Positions 17,930 to 26,952 of a stretch of 61,062 nucleotides of DNA are shown here, piece by piece (position 1 is the stretch's first letter; the number at the start of each line of letters is the position of its first letter). Both the position numbers and the translations under genes were made by a program. The DNA comes from Alphaproteobacteria bacterium (GTDB lineage: Bacteria; Pseudomonadota; Alphaproteobacteria; GCA-2731375), in contig JAJFGG010000077.1 of the NCBI GenBank assembly GCA_021776235.1, forward strand, positions 1-61,062. Direction: 5' to 3'. The notes beneath the pieces are model-generated. The model was not told the origin of the DNA and made no database searches. It saw only the letters and a list, made by a program, of their open reading frames with translations.

Positions 17930-18340
17930 TTAGCCGTGCCCGGCCGGCAGTTCGGCCAGCTCGATCAGAATGTCGCCGGTCGACGCCGGGTCGAGGAAGG
18001 CAATGCGGCTGCCGCCATGGCCGCCCTTTGGTGTCTCGTCCAGCAACTTCACGCCTTTCCCGCGCAACTCCGCCAACGCAGCGTCGATATCCTCAACCTC
18101 GAAGCAAAGGTGGAACAGGCTTTGCCCCCGTTCGGCGATCCATTCGGCCACGGGCGAGGGCGAGCCGGCCGCCTGCAGCAGTTCCAGGTAGGTTTCGCCA
18201 ACCGGATACATGGCCAGCTTGGTATTGCCTATGGTTTCTTCGTAGTCCAGCTCGAGGCCCAGGGTATGCTCCAGCATGGCCATGGATTCCGCCATGTCGC
18301 GTACCGCAATGGCGACATGCTCTACCCGTTTGATCTTCAT
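17930..18340 (-). CDS. Methylmalonyl-CoA epimerase-like VOC protein
   Basis: A 136-residue VOC protein close in layout to methylmalonyl-CoA epimerase, which interconverts the two methylmalonyl-CoA epimers in propionate metabolism. Landmarks are IKRVEHVAIAVRDM with metal ligand H8, ETYLELLQ, LFHLCFEVEDID and the final ILIELAEL. Metal-binding H/E positions all appear present. No mutase gene lies nearby, so the epimerase call rests on similarity alone. It is downstream of a luciferase-like gene on the same strand, with a 46-bp gap. Confidence 0.8.
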   Translation of the reverse strand: MKIKRVEHVAIAVRDMAESMAMLEHTLGLELDYEETIGNTKLAMYPVGETYLELLQAAGSPSPVAEWIAERGQSLFHLCFEVEDIDAALAELRGKGVKLLDETPKGGHGGSRIAFLDPASTGDILIELAELPAGHG

Positions 18341-18386
18341 TCGCGTTATCTCCCTCCCGTTAGAGCATGCGCCCGGCCTTGGGCGG

Positions 18387-19451
18387 TCACCACGACTTAA
18401 GCACCGGCAATACCTCTTTGGCGAACAAATTCAGGCCCCGCTTTGCGACCTCATAGGGCGTACCGCCGAAACGGAAGGCGATATTGAGTTCGAAGTCGCC
18501 GACAACCTTGCGCCGCTCCTCCAGGCCCCGCAGAATCTTGTCCGGCGTGCCCCAGCTGGCCGCCTGCATGAAGCCGGTCACCGCGCCCTCGACGCCGCTT
18601 TGCCGCACGATTTCAGCCTTTTGCTGATAGGAGTCATAGCCCTTCACTGTCTTGAAGTGCTCACCCAGGAACTCATAATGATAGAAATTGCTCTCGACGA
18701 ACTTGCCCTGGTACTGACGCGCTTCAACCTCGGTTTCGGCGAGGTCGGTGCCGCATACGCAGAATTCCGTGAGCATGATGCGCGGCGGCTCGCTGCCATG
18801 ATACTTGCGGTGCAATTCCCGTCCGTGCTCGATTACCGGCGCCCGCATCTCCCACGGCCTATCGGCGAACATCACAATGTGAGCGCCGAGTTTGGCCGCG
18901 GACTCAACGGAGTCCTCGCTGGAGGCCACGGCGTAGATGCGCCCGTCAAAGGAATTCTGCGGCCGCGGGCGGATTTCTGTACGCGGCTGCTTATAATACT
19001 GGCCATCACCCTCGATAAAACCGGTCTTGAGGGCGTTGATGATCATCGGCGCCGCTTCGTCGAAGCGCCCGCGAGATTCATCCATGCTAAGGCGAAAGGC
19101 CTCGAACTCGCGCCGCGCAAGGCCCCGCCCCATGCCGAGGCGAAGCCGGCCCTTGCTCAACATGTCGAGCACGGCCGCATTCTCAGCCACCCGCAGAGGA
19201 TCGTGCCAGGGCAGGATGACGGCCGCCGTACCCACATCAATGTCAGGGCAGATCGCCGTCAGATAGGTCATGAGGTTGATGTTGTCGGGCACGAAAGAGT
19301 AGTCGTTGAAATGGTGTTCCGCCGACCAGAGGCAATCAAATCCTGAATCGGCGGCAATCCTGGCCAGGCCGATCTCCTCGTCCCAGACGCGCGCGTCCGG
19401 GCAGTCGTCCCAGCCGTAACTGGCGAACACCATCATCATACCGACATCCAT
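18387..19451 (-). CDS. Luciferase-like (LLM class) flavin-dependent oxidoreductase
   Basis: A 354-residue luciferase-like monooxygenase. It shows CLWSAEHHFNDYS (family EHH signature), AAVILPWHDPLRVAE, GRLRLGMGRGLARREFEAF and a C-terminal NLFAKEVLP. The EHHF-type signature favours the FMN-dependent alkanal/alkane branch over the F420 branch. The start has several ATGs (M1, M5-M7); the first is preceded by GGGGAGA. It is probably co-transcribed with the following epimerase-like gene. Confidence 0.87.
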   Translation of the reverse strand: MDVGMMMVFASYGWDDCPDARVWDEEIGLARIAADSGFDCLWSAEHHFNDYSFVPDNINLMTYLTAICPDIDVGTAAVILPWHDPLRVAENAAVLDMLSKGRLRLGMGRGLARREFEAFRLSMDESRGRFDEAAPMIINALKTGFIEGDGQYYKQPRTEIRPRPQNSFDGRIYAVASSEDSVESAAKLGAHIVMFADRPWEMRAPVIEHGRELHRKYHGSEPPRIMLTEFCVCGTDLAETEVEARQYQGKFVESNFYHYEFLGEHFKTVKGYDSYQQKAEIVRQSGVEGAVTGFMQAASWGTPDKILRGLEERRKVVGDFELNIAFRFGGTPYEVAKRGLNLFAKEVLPVLKSW

Positions 19452-19684
19452 CGCGCATCTCCCCTGTTCGTTCGCTGTTTTGTTTGTGCAATTCCGTTGG
19501 TTTGCCTATTGCCGCATCGGGAGGCAAAATTTGATGCTCCGGTCTCCACAAATTTCAGGAAATGCAGGCCAATGCCCCCACAGTATGACTCGACGGTCCC
19601 GCCAACATCAAGCGGGCAGCCCAACCGGGTGGGCCGGTTGCTGCCGACACTTCGTGCCACTGGAATTACATGCTATCGTCCGCG

Positions 19685-20107
19685 ATGCGCCGTTCGGGAA
19701 AGGTGTCCGGCTTGGAGAATTCACTGCTGTCCGGTGGTTGCGCCTGTGGCGCGGTTCGCTACGAGTTGGCGGGGGTGCCTGGGTTTTCGTTCCTCTGCCA
19801 ATGTCGACGTTGTCAACGCGCCACCGGCAGCGGACATGCACCCGCCTTCAAAGTAGAGCAGGAAGACCTGTCCCTGACCGGAACCTTGACGTCCTACGAA
19901 GTAACCGCGGACAGCGGCCATTCCGTCAGTCACGAATTCTGCCCGGTCTGCGGGTCGCCGGTTCGTAGTGTGACGACACAGTTTCCAGAGACGTGCAGTC
20001 TGTACGCGGCATCGCTGGACGATCCGTCGGTATTCAAGCCGACCTGTGTCATATTTCAATCATCGGCACAGCCCTGGGACCATGTGGATCCCCAACTGAT
20101 CAAATGA
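19685..20107 (+). CDS. GFA/CENP-V-fold zinc protein
   Basis: A roughly 130-140-residue protein of the glutathione-dependent formaldehyde-activating (GFA) family. Its zinc cysteines are in CACG, CQCRRC and CPVCGSP, the full family pattern. The family name reflects spontaneous adduct binding, and many members have unknown function. The start is uncertain: an ATG at 19685, an ATG at 19670, or a TTG at 19712 with GGAAAGG upstream. The TTG start fits the family's usual N-terminus best. Confidence 0.8.
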   Translation: MRRSGKVSGLENSLLSGGCACGAVRYELAGVPGFSFLCQCRRCQRATGSGHAPAFKVEQEDLSLTGTLTSYEVTADSGHSVSHEFCPVCGSPVRSVTTQFPETCSLYAASLDDPSVFKPTCVIFQSSAQPWDHVDPQLIK

Positions 20108-20169
20108 CCGCGTCGGGCCGGGAATTTCCGATGTCCCTCGTCGCAAACCTCTTTTCGGCCCAGGATGTC

Positions 20170-21372
20170 CTAAGAAGATGAACCGTCGACGCTAACGCCT
20201 GCGGCCAAAATCTCCGATATCTGCGCCTCTGAGTAACCGGCTTCGCGCAAAATTTCCACGCTGTGCTCGCCCAGCCTGGCCGGCAGCCGGCGGATATCAG
20301 GCGGCGTTTCGGAGAATTTCATGGGCGGTGACGTCAGTTTGATGGGGCCTTCGCTGGGGTGGTCAAAAGTTTGAAAAAAGCCGACCGCCTGCATGTGTTC
20401 GTCAGCGGACAAATCGTCGAGCCCTGTGGCCCTGCCGTGGGGAATATCGGCGGCTTCCAGTGCCGCCAGCAGGTCCACGATCTTCCAATCCTTCACCAGG
20501 TGCGCAACCAATTCGTAAAGCTCGCCGATTTTTTCGCTTCTGGTCTTCGGATCTACGACGCGGGGATCATCCAGCATATCTTCCCGGTTCATGAAGGAGA
20601 AAAACGCCCGCCATTGTTTTGTATTGTAGGGCAAAGCACAGACATAGCCGTCCAATGTGGCGTAGGGCCGGCGATATTCGACCATGGACCGCTCGTAACC
20701 GGCCGGGCCAAGCGGTGGCTCGAATGTCTGACCGGAATGATGCTCAACCAGGTTAAAGCCGACCATGGCTTCGAACATCGGCACTTCCACCAGTTGCCCC
20801 CGGCCGTTTTGCTGGCGGCTGAACAGCGCGGCCAGGGTCGAATGAGCCGCCACCTGTGAGCAGATCTTGTCACACACAGATGCGTTGACAAATGCCGGCG
20901 GTCCCTCACGGCCGCCCTGCATAGCCGCCATCCCGGACACGCCCTGTATAACATCGTCATAGGCGGGGCGTTTGGCATAAGGCCCCGATTGGCCAAATCC
21001 CACCAAGGCGACATAGATAATCTGCGGGTTGACCGCCCGGCAATCGTCATAACCAAGCCCCAGCCGGTCCATCGCGGCAGGGCGAATGGAACAGACGACC
21101 ACATCCGTTTCCGCCACCAGTTTCAGGAACACCTCGCGGCCCTGCTGGGTCTTCAGGTCGAGAACAATATTGCGCTTGTTCCTGTTCGCCATCAGATAGA
21201 AGTGACCCATTCCCTCGTTGCGGAACGGATAAATGCCCCGGGTAATATCGCCTTCACCCGATTCCACCTTGATCACCTCGGCGCCGTAGTCGCCGAGAAT
21301 TTGGCAGGCGTAAGGGCCATAGCCAACAGAGGTCACATCCAGTATCCGGACACCTTCAAGGGGCCCCGCCAT
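20170..21372 (-). CDS. CaiB/BaiF-family (class III) CoA-transferase
   Basis: A 400-residue family III CoA-transferase, which exchanges CoA between two acids through an aspartyl-CoA intermediate. It opens PLEGVRILDVTSVGYGP and carries AEVIKVE (31-37). The catalytic aspartate is probably D139 in RPAYDDVIQG. Length is normal. No neighbouring gene defines the acid. The family includes formyl-, carnitine-, mesaconyl- and succinyl-CoA transferases. Confidence 0.9.
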   Translation of the reverse strand: MAGPLEGVRILDVTSVGYGPYACQILGDYGAEVIKVESGEGDITRGIYPFRNEGMGHFYLMANRNKRNIVLDLKTQQGREVFLKLVAETDVVVCSIRPAAMDRLGLGYDDCRAVNPQIIYVALVGFGQSGPYAKRPAYDDVIQGVSGMAAMQGGREGPPAFVNASVCDKICSQVAAHSTLAALFSRQQNGRGQLVEVPMFEAMVGFNLVEHHSGQTFEPPLGPAGYERSMVEYRRPYATLDGYVCALPYNTKQWRAFFSFMNREDMLDDPRVVDPKTRSEKIGELYELVAHLVKDWKIVDLLAALEAADIPHGRATGLDDLSADEHMQAVGFFQTFDHPSEGPIKLTSPPMKFSETPPDIRRLPARLGEHSVEILREAGYSEAQISEILAAGVSVDGSSS

Positions 21373-21523
21373 ATATCTACTCCGTCTGGAAAAAATGCGA
21401 ACCGGTAGCAGTTCGCCAACAATGTGGAGGCATTTACTAACCTATTCATACCTCCATAGCCAAGCCTCATGCCGCCGGAAAACGGCGCCGCCCGCGGTCG
21501 GCCGCGAAACGCACGGCGTGGAT

Positions 21524-23770
21524 TCAAGGTTCATCTGGCGCCGGCTTTGGCGGTCCCTGTTGTTCGACGCTTAGCTGCGCCGCGCTGGCCGCGGCCTCTT
21601 CTTCCTCTTTGCTCAGCGCTCTATCGCTGAGGACCTCAACCTTGACATTGCGTTCGGCAAAATGGATGCCGTTCTTTTCCATCTCGTCGCGGATTTGTTG
21701 ATAGGCGTCGCGCCGGATGGTCCATTGTTCGCCGGGAACAGCCTTGAATTTAACCCCCAGCACCATATTGAATTCCTCCATGCGGCGGACGCCCTGGGAT
21801 TTCAACGGTTCAAGAATGTGTTGGCCGTAAGCCTCGTTTGCCTGCAAGTTGGCGCCGACCTTCTTAATGATTTTCTTGAAGAGTTTGACATCCGTATCAA
21901 AAGGCACCCGAAACTCGAGCTTCATAATCACCCAATCCCGGCTGTAGTTGGTCAGCGCCGCCAGTTCCCCATAGGGAATGGTATGCAAGGCGCCGCGATG
22001 GTGACGCACGCGCAAGGAGCGAATGGAGACGGCTTCGACGGTGCCGCGCAAGGCGCCCATTTCGATGTACTCGCCCACCCGGAAGGCATCATCGATGAGA
22101 AAGAAGACGCCCGAGAAGATATCCTTCACGAGCGCTTGCGCGCCAAAGCCAAGCGCTATGCCAACGACACCGGCGCCGGCCAGGATCGGCCCAATATTGA
22201 CACCCAGGGATGAGAGCACGATCAAGGCGACCATAATACAAATGGTAACCAGCAAAACTTTCTGGATCATCGGCAGCAAGGTCGCCATGCGGGCTTCGGC
22301 CCCGGGGGCGCGGCCCGGTTCGACAACCGGAAAACTCGCCAATTTTCGCTCAATCGCCGCCTTGGCCCAGGTCCAGATCAAATCGGCAATGAGCAGGGCA
22401 AATACGACGTCGATGATCACCCCAAACACTTTTCCCGCGAAGCTGTTTGAAGTCGATTGCAGCATCGATGTGACGTCCCACACCATGCCGAGGCCAAGGG
22501 CGACGATGATCACCAGAAGGAAGCGGATCAGCCGGTCTGCAATTGGCCGGTACAGTTCATAGCGATTGGCCGGGCCCGGCGATGGCGCGGCGCCCTGCCC
22601 TGCCGCCTCTTCCTGAAGTTCGGGCGGTGCCGCTTCAACCTGGTCGAATATGTGATTGACCATGACATGGGCCAGCCGAATGGCCGGAAACAGCAGAAAC
22701 AACGCCACCAAAGTCCGCATCAGCGCGGCCATGCCAAGCAGCCACAAGACCAATGCGCCAAGCAGCAACACGCTGGTCAGTACAAGCTTAAAGTTGCCGG
22801 GCACCGGCAAGCCCGTGGCATCGCCGGCCCGCAAGGCCAGATTCTTGCGTTGCTGGGCGCTACGCCATATCGCGGCAATCAGAACAGCGACGAATACAAT
22901 TCGGGCGAGGGTTTCCGCTGCCAGCAACGATGGCGCGTCGACACCCATATGTTCGATGACGACGGTGAAAAGCAAACCCAGCAGGCCGATCCCGCTGACG
23001 GCCAGAACCCAGAAGTAGATATTCTTCGCCGTTGCCTGATCCAGCGGAATTAGTCGCAAATCGTCCACTTTGGGGGCCAGAAAAAAGACCACGACCATGA
23101 CGATGAACCGCATGATGATTATGCCGGCCAGCAATGACAGGACGATCTGATTGATAAAGTCAGACCAATCAAAACTGACGAACAGACCAATGCTGCCAAA
23201 GGCGAATACGGCGATGCTGCCGAACAGCATGAGAGCGCGCAGCCCGGCGGCCTTCAGGACGCTGCCGTAGGTTTCAGGTTTCGACAGTTCGATCCGCTGC
23301 AGCGTCGCGGAGAGATAATTCCAGTACAGCCACTCCAGCCCGAAACCGCCGAACAGAAAGACAATCACGTAAATGGCCGATCTGAGAAAGTCGCTGCTGG
23401 CGACGTTGTCGGCCCATGCCCGGGACAAGGCGCGGGGCAGCCGAGGAGCGCTTTTTAGGGCGTCTGCGATTGCCTCAATTCTAATTTCAATGAGCGCCAA
23501 CTTGTCCCGAACCCGTTCTTGCAGTCGGGCGACCGTATAGCTGGCGTCCGCCTGCTGGTCGGTCAACTCCGGCAAGCGCTGTTGCAGCCGTTCGGCCAAC
23601 CCAGGTTTGCTCAACAGCCGGATCAGGTCCTCAAGGTCCTGGTCCGAAGGGCCGCCTGCCGCAGCGCTTTCGTCTGCTGTACCGGTTGGGTTGAGGACCG
23701 TCTGTGCCTGCAGGGGGAGGGCATGGGCCGCCAGCCACAACCCGACAATCATGGACAGGATGATTTTCAT
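21524..23770 (-). CDS. Large MscS-family mechanosensitive channel
   Basis: A 748-residue inner-membrane protein. A signal peptide ends near ALPLQAQ (about residue 23), then comes a periplasmic helical segment and about nine or ten membrane spans. The MscS pore and beta domain follow: GPILAGAGVVGIALGFGAQ, then VKDIFSGVFFLIDDAFRVGEYI. The C-terminal cage ends in an acidic, proline-rich tail. Extended N-terminal spans put it nearer the YbdG/MscK-like group than minimal MscS. Its ATG overlaps the stop of the preceding ferredoxin gene by four bases, implying translational coupling. Confidence 0.92.
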   Translation of the reverse strand: MKIILSMIVGLWLAAHALPLQAQTVLNPTGTADESAAAGGPSDQDLEDLIRLLSKPGLAERLQQRLPELTDQQADASYTVARLQERVRDKLALIEIRIEAIADALKSAPRLPRALSRAWADNVASSDFLRSAIYVIVFLFGGFGLEWLYWNYLSATLQRIELSKPETYGSVLKAAGLRALMLFGSIAVFAFGSIGLFVSFDWSDFINQIVLSLLAGIIIMRFIVMVVVFFLAPKVDDLRLIPLDQATAKNIYFWVLAVSGIGLLGLLFTVVIEHMGVDAPSLLAAETLARIVFVAVLIAAIWRSAQQRKNLALRAGDATGLPVPGNFKLVLTSVLLLGALVLWLLGMAALMRTLVALFLLFPAIRLAHVMVNHIFDQVEAAPPELQEEAAGQGAAPSPGPANRYELYRPIADRLIRFLLVIIVALGLGMVWDVTSMLQSTSNSFAGKVFGVIIDVVFALLIADLIWTWAKAAIERKLASFPVVEPGRAPGAEARMATLLPMIQKVLLVTICIMVALIVLSSLGVNIGPILAGAGVVGIALGFGAQALVKDIFSGVFFLIDDAFRVGEYIEMGALRGTVEAVSIRSLRVRHHRGALHTIPYGELAALTNYSRDWVIMKLEFRVPFDTDVKLFKKIIKKVGANLQANEAYGQHILEPLKSQGVRRMEEFNMVLGVKFKAVPGEQWTIRRDAYQQIRDEMEKNGIHFAERNVKVEVLSDRALSKEEEEAAASAAQLSVEQQGPPKPAPDEP

Positions 23771-24876
23771 TTCGCGGCTCCGGACAGGGCGCCGCCGTCG
23801 TCAGGGCCCAACCCACCTGTTCCGGCCCGGTGCAGATCCTTCGGCTGGACATAAGCCGGCAACAGCTGTTCAATCTCGATGGCGCCGCTCCTTGGAACGA
23901 CCTGGCAAGCCAGACGGACATCCGGACCGTCAGCCACCCTATCCAGGGTTTTGCGTTCGACCTCCCCAATTTCGGGCAACAAATCCCCACCGTCCAGTAC
24001 GCGGACACGGCAAGTCCCGCAGCGGCCTTTGCCGCCGCAAAGGCTGGCGTGCGGAATGCCGTTCATTCTGCTGACTTCAAGCAATGTCAGTCCCGTGGCG
24101 GTCTGCAACTTTTTGCCGTCGGCATAAGTGACAGCCAGGGACGAACGGCCCTTCCTGACGCGATAATAACGGGCCAACAGAACGGCGACGAGAACGGTGA
24201 AATATGACCACAAGGCGATCTGCTGGAGGTTCAGCAGGGTTTCGATGATGCCATCGTTGGGGACCAGTTTGCTCCGGGCGAGGGCCGCGAATTCAGACGT
24301 CTTGTTGAGTTCGATGACCTGCTTGCCAGCCTCGACCATGCCGAGCAGGGCAAGCAGCGGAATGGCGACGACAAGCGGATAGACAAATCCGGCAACGCGT
24401 GACCACCACGATTGGATCCGCAGCCAAATCACCAGACCCATACAGCCGTGTATCCAGGCGATGACGGTCACCAGGACCTGTTTCAGGCCCAGCCCCGGGT
24501 CCCAAACCCAGAATAAAGTCAGTATGGAGAAATAGGTTTGACGCGTATCCGTCAACATCGGACCGATGACGGTGCCCAAAAGATGGCCAAACAGCAGGGG
24601 GAAAATAAACAGCCCCAGGATGAGCTGGACCGTATCGGTCATGTTCATTTTAAGGGTGTTGCGTCTATATAGTGCCGTCAAACCAAACATCAGATGGACA
24701 ACCATCGAGCCGACCAGCAGCGCGATCCCCACATTGGTTGCCCAAAACCACAGGAATAGTCCGCGCGAATCGTCCAGAGCCTGCAGAGACAGCAACCCAA
24801 ACGACAGGTTCAACAGGTGACAGGTCAGGAAAGTAAACAAGATGATGCCTGTGATCAGGCGAACTCTTTTTGTCAT
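23767..24876 (-). CDS. Membrane-anchored 2Fe-2S ferredoxin-domain protein
   Basis: A 369-residue protein with about six membrane spans in residues 1-245, rich in histidines within helices (for example H20 and H62). A plant-type ferredoxin domain follows, with ligands in CGGKGRCGTC and a last cysteine in RLACQ. The span-plus-ferredoxin layout resembles the N-terminal half of some rhizobial-type adenylate cyclases, but no cyclase domain follows here. It may pass electrons from a membrane haem or quinone; this is inference. It overlaps the MscS-like gene by ATGA. Confidence 0.82.
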   Translation of the reverse strand: MTKRVRLITGIILFTFLTCHLLNLSFGLLSLQALDDSRGLFLWFWATNVGIALLVGSMVVHLMFGLTALYRRNTLKMNMTDTVQLILGLFIFPLLFGHLLGTVIGPMLTDTRQTYFSILTLFWVWDPGLGLKQVLVTVIAWIHGCMGLVIWLRIQSWWSRVAGFVYPLVVAIPLLALLGMVEAGKQVIELNKTSEFAALARSKLVPNDGIIETLLNLQQIALWSYFTVLVAVLLARYYRVRKGRSSLAVTYADGKKLQTATGLTLLEVSRMNGIPHASLCGGKGRCGTCRVRVLDGGDLLPEIGEVERKTLDRVADGPDVRLACQVVPRSGAIEIEQLLPAYVQPKDLHRAGTGGLGPDDGGALSGAAK

Positions 24877-24953
24877 GCGACCCTCTCAGTCCTGGTGCTG
24901 TTTTACCGGCCCGGAGCACATTTGAAGAAAATGCGCTCAGCCTCTTTAAGATA

Positions 24954-25012
24954 GAGCAATTGAACCAATTACTTAGGTCGCGCAAGCGACCACAATAAAT
25001 TGAAAATTGCTC
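24954..25012. other. 59-bp nested inverted repeat in a 306-bp gap
   Basis: Outer arms GAGCAATT (24954-24961) and AATTGCTC (25005-25012) enclose inner arms CAATT/AATTG and a tip hairpin GGTCGC-GCAA-GCGACC (24976-24991). The tip loop is of GNRA type. No T-run follows. It may be a leader of the ferredoxin/MscS operon, an operator, or a mobile hairpin. The rest of 24877-25182 shows nothing clear. Confidence 0.5.
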
Positions 25013-25182
25013 CAGTATCTGGCTTGAGTAATTTTCCCCAAATCGGCAGCGGCCAATTACCAACCCAACTGCAATCTGATCGTCTGATTTTGGAGAGTCA
25101 ATCGGCATTGATAATTGCCCTCTATTGGCGGTCCCCATTGCCCCCGTCCCGCTTTTGCAGCCCTGGCTATTTGAAAACTGTT

Positions 25183-26331
25183 CTAATCAAACAGCGCCAG
25201 GTCGATTGCGTCGCCCATCTTGCAATATCCAAGATCGCTTGGATGCAGTCCGTCGCCGCAATCGTAGATCGGCAGCATCTGGGTCGGACGCGCGGGATCG
25301 CGCAAGGCCTGGTCAAAGTCGACGACACCGTCCAATACGTCGTTTTCACGAATCCAGTTGTTGACCGTAACGCGATGCCCCTCGCGCACCGGGTTCCAGG
25401 CGCCGGGCAGAAAGGTTTCGTTTCCGAAGGGTGTCAGGGTGGCGCCAAACAGCTTGATGCCGGCGGCCTGTGCCCGCAAGGCCATCTGATGCAGGCCGGC
25501 GATCATCTGCTCGGCGGTCGCCTCCTGCTCGGGTTTGGCGATACGGTTGCGTAGGTCATTGGTGCCCAGCATGACAATAACGTGCGTCACGCCAGGCTGC
25601 GCCAGCACGTCGCGATCGAACCGGCGCAAGCCGCTGTCGCCGCGCAGATCGTGTAATATCCGGTTGCCGCCGAGACCCTGGTTCATCACGCCGAGCGGCC
25701 GGCCATCCCGCCTTGCCGTCAGCCGCCGGGCAAGCTGATCGGGCCAGCGGTCATAGGCGTCGTGGGTCGAGATATTGGCGTCGGTCAGGGAATCGCCGAA
25801 CGCGACCACGCCGCCGGTCTGCTTTGACGCCAGTAGGTCGATGCCGCTGACGAAGTACCATTCGTCGGTGATCGTGCCGACCGGCATGGTGGTTTCGCCG
25901 GTAAAATCGCCCGGCGGAGAGATGTAATTCGTCTGCCGCGCATAGCGTCCGGTAATCCCAAAATCGATCGGGATCGCGCCTGGCAGATGGACCGAAACCG
26001 CCAGATCAGCCAGCGCTTCCACTTCGAGATGGACCGAGTCGCTGACCGCCAGAGCCCCCGCCGCCACCGTTATCGACGGGGAGCCGCCAAAGGTCAGCTT
26101 GCGCGCCGAGCCCGGCACGATGGCCGAACCCTTGTCCCGGATCCCGACACAGGCGGCGCCGATAACAAGATTGCCGCTGCCATGGGCATTCGACAGCCGG
26201 ACTCTTAGGTTATCGCCGCCGATACTGATGCGCGGGTTCATCCGCAACGTCTGATTGTCGAAAGCGACGCCGGCCAGGCTGGGCGCCGGCGAGGCCGCCC
26301 AGGTACCGACCCAATGCCCGTTTTTATCCAT
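25183..26331 (-). CDS. SGNH/GDSL-family hydrolase
   Basis: A 382-residue esterase-type protein. The catalytic core sits in the C-terminal two thirds: block I FGDSLTDANIS (nucleophile serine), block III MLGTNDLRN and block V DGLHPSDLGY with the Asp-x-x-His pair. The N-terminal 170 residues form a beta-rich domain often found ahead of this core in polysaccharide or lipid esterases. No signal peptide is visible; the start is MDKNGHWVGTWAASP. It is probably an esterase of unknown substrate. Confidence 0.9.
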   Translation of the reverse strand: MDKNGHWVGTWAASPAPSLAGVAFDNQTLRMNPRISIGGDNLRVRLSNAHGSGNLVIGAACVGIRDKGSAIVPGSARKLTFGGSPSITVAAGALAVSDSVHLEVEALADLAVSVHLPGAIPIDFGITGRYARQTNYISPPGDFTGETTMPVGTITDEWYFVSGIDLLASKQTGGVVAFGDSLTDANISTHDAYDRWPDQLARRLTARRDGRPLGVMNQGLGGNRILHDLRGDSGLRRFDRDVLAQPGVTHVIVMLGTNDLRNRIAKPEQEATAEQMIAGLHQMALRAQAAGIKLFGATLTPFGNETFLPGAWNPVREGHRVTVNNWIRENDVLDGVVDFDQALRDPARPTQMLPIYDCGDGLHPSDLGYCKMGDAIDLALFD

Positions 26332-26421
26332 AGGCTGCCTCCTCCCAGCGTAACGCGCCTATGTTTGCCGACGAACGGCTGCCAAGCGGCGCCGATCGAT
26401 TTTGCGCGGCCCGCTCCGGTG

Positions 26422-26775
26422 TCATGGATCCGAAATGCGGGGTTTGCCGCCGACCGGCAGATTGTCGTAAACGCCGACGCCTTGGATGATCAGGAACTTG
26501 AACGGGCCATCATTCAGGCCATGGACATAATGCGCGGTCATTGGCGGGACTTCGCAGCGTTCGCCCGCTCCCAGCACATATTCGGCGCGCGGCGCCCGCG
26601 TCTCGACCACCATCGGCCCTTCGAGACAGACAAACGAGTCGGTGATCTCGCTATGATAATGCCAGGGGATGCACTCGGTTTCAGCCAGGGTTAGGACCGT
26701 CGCGCGCATGTCCTCGCCTTCCATAACCGTCTCGCGGCCCGCGATCTTGGCGGGGTCATAGGGACGTACTTCCAT
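26422..26775 (-). CDS. Cupin-domain protein
   Basis: A 117-residue single-cupin protein. The metal-binding motifs are visible: C-I-P-W-H-Y-H-S-E in motif 1 and C-E-V-P-P-M-T-A-H-Y-V-H in motif 2. I chose the ATG at 26775 because GGAGG lies 5 bp before it; an in-frame ATG at 26787 lacks such a site. It could be an oxygenase, an isomerase or a sensor. It stands alone, downstream of a divergent epimerase gene. Confidence 0.85.
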   Translation of the reverse strand: MEVRPYDPAKIAGRETVMEGEDMRATVLTLAETECIPWHYHSEITDSFVCLEGPMVVETRAPRAEYVLGAGERCEVPPMTAHYVHGLNDGPFKFLIIQGVGVYDNLPVGGKPRISDP

Positions 26776-26952
26776 ATCGGCCTCCATTTTCTCGCGCTCA
26801 TCTTTCCCGGCGGGCGGATCGGCCGGGCCAGTGGATAGTATCCGACATCGGCGCGGCTCTTACATGGTAAAATTCGCCGTAGAATCGTTTTATGCCAATG
26901 CGCCCTGGCATGCGGCGGCCGCGATTGATAACAACACGAAAGGAGAGCCGAC

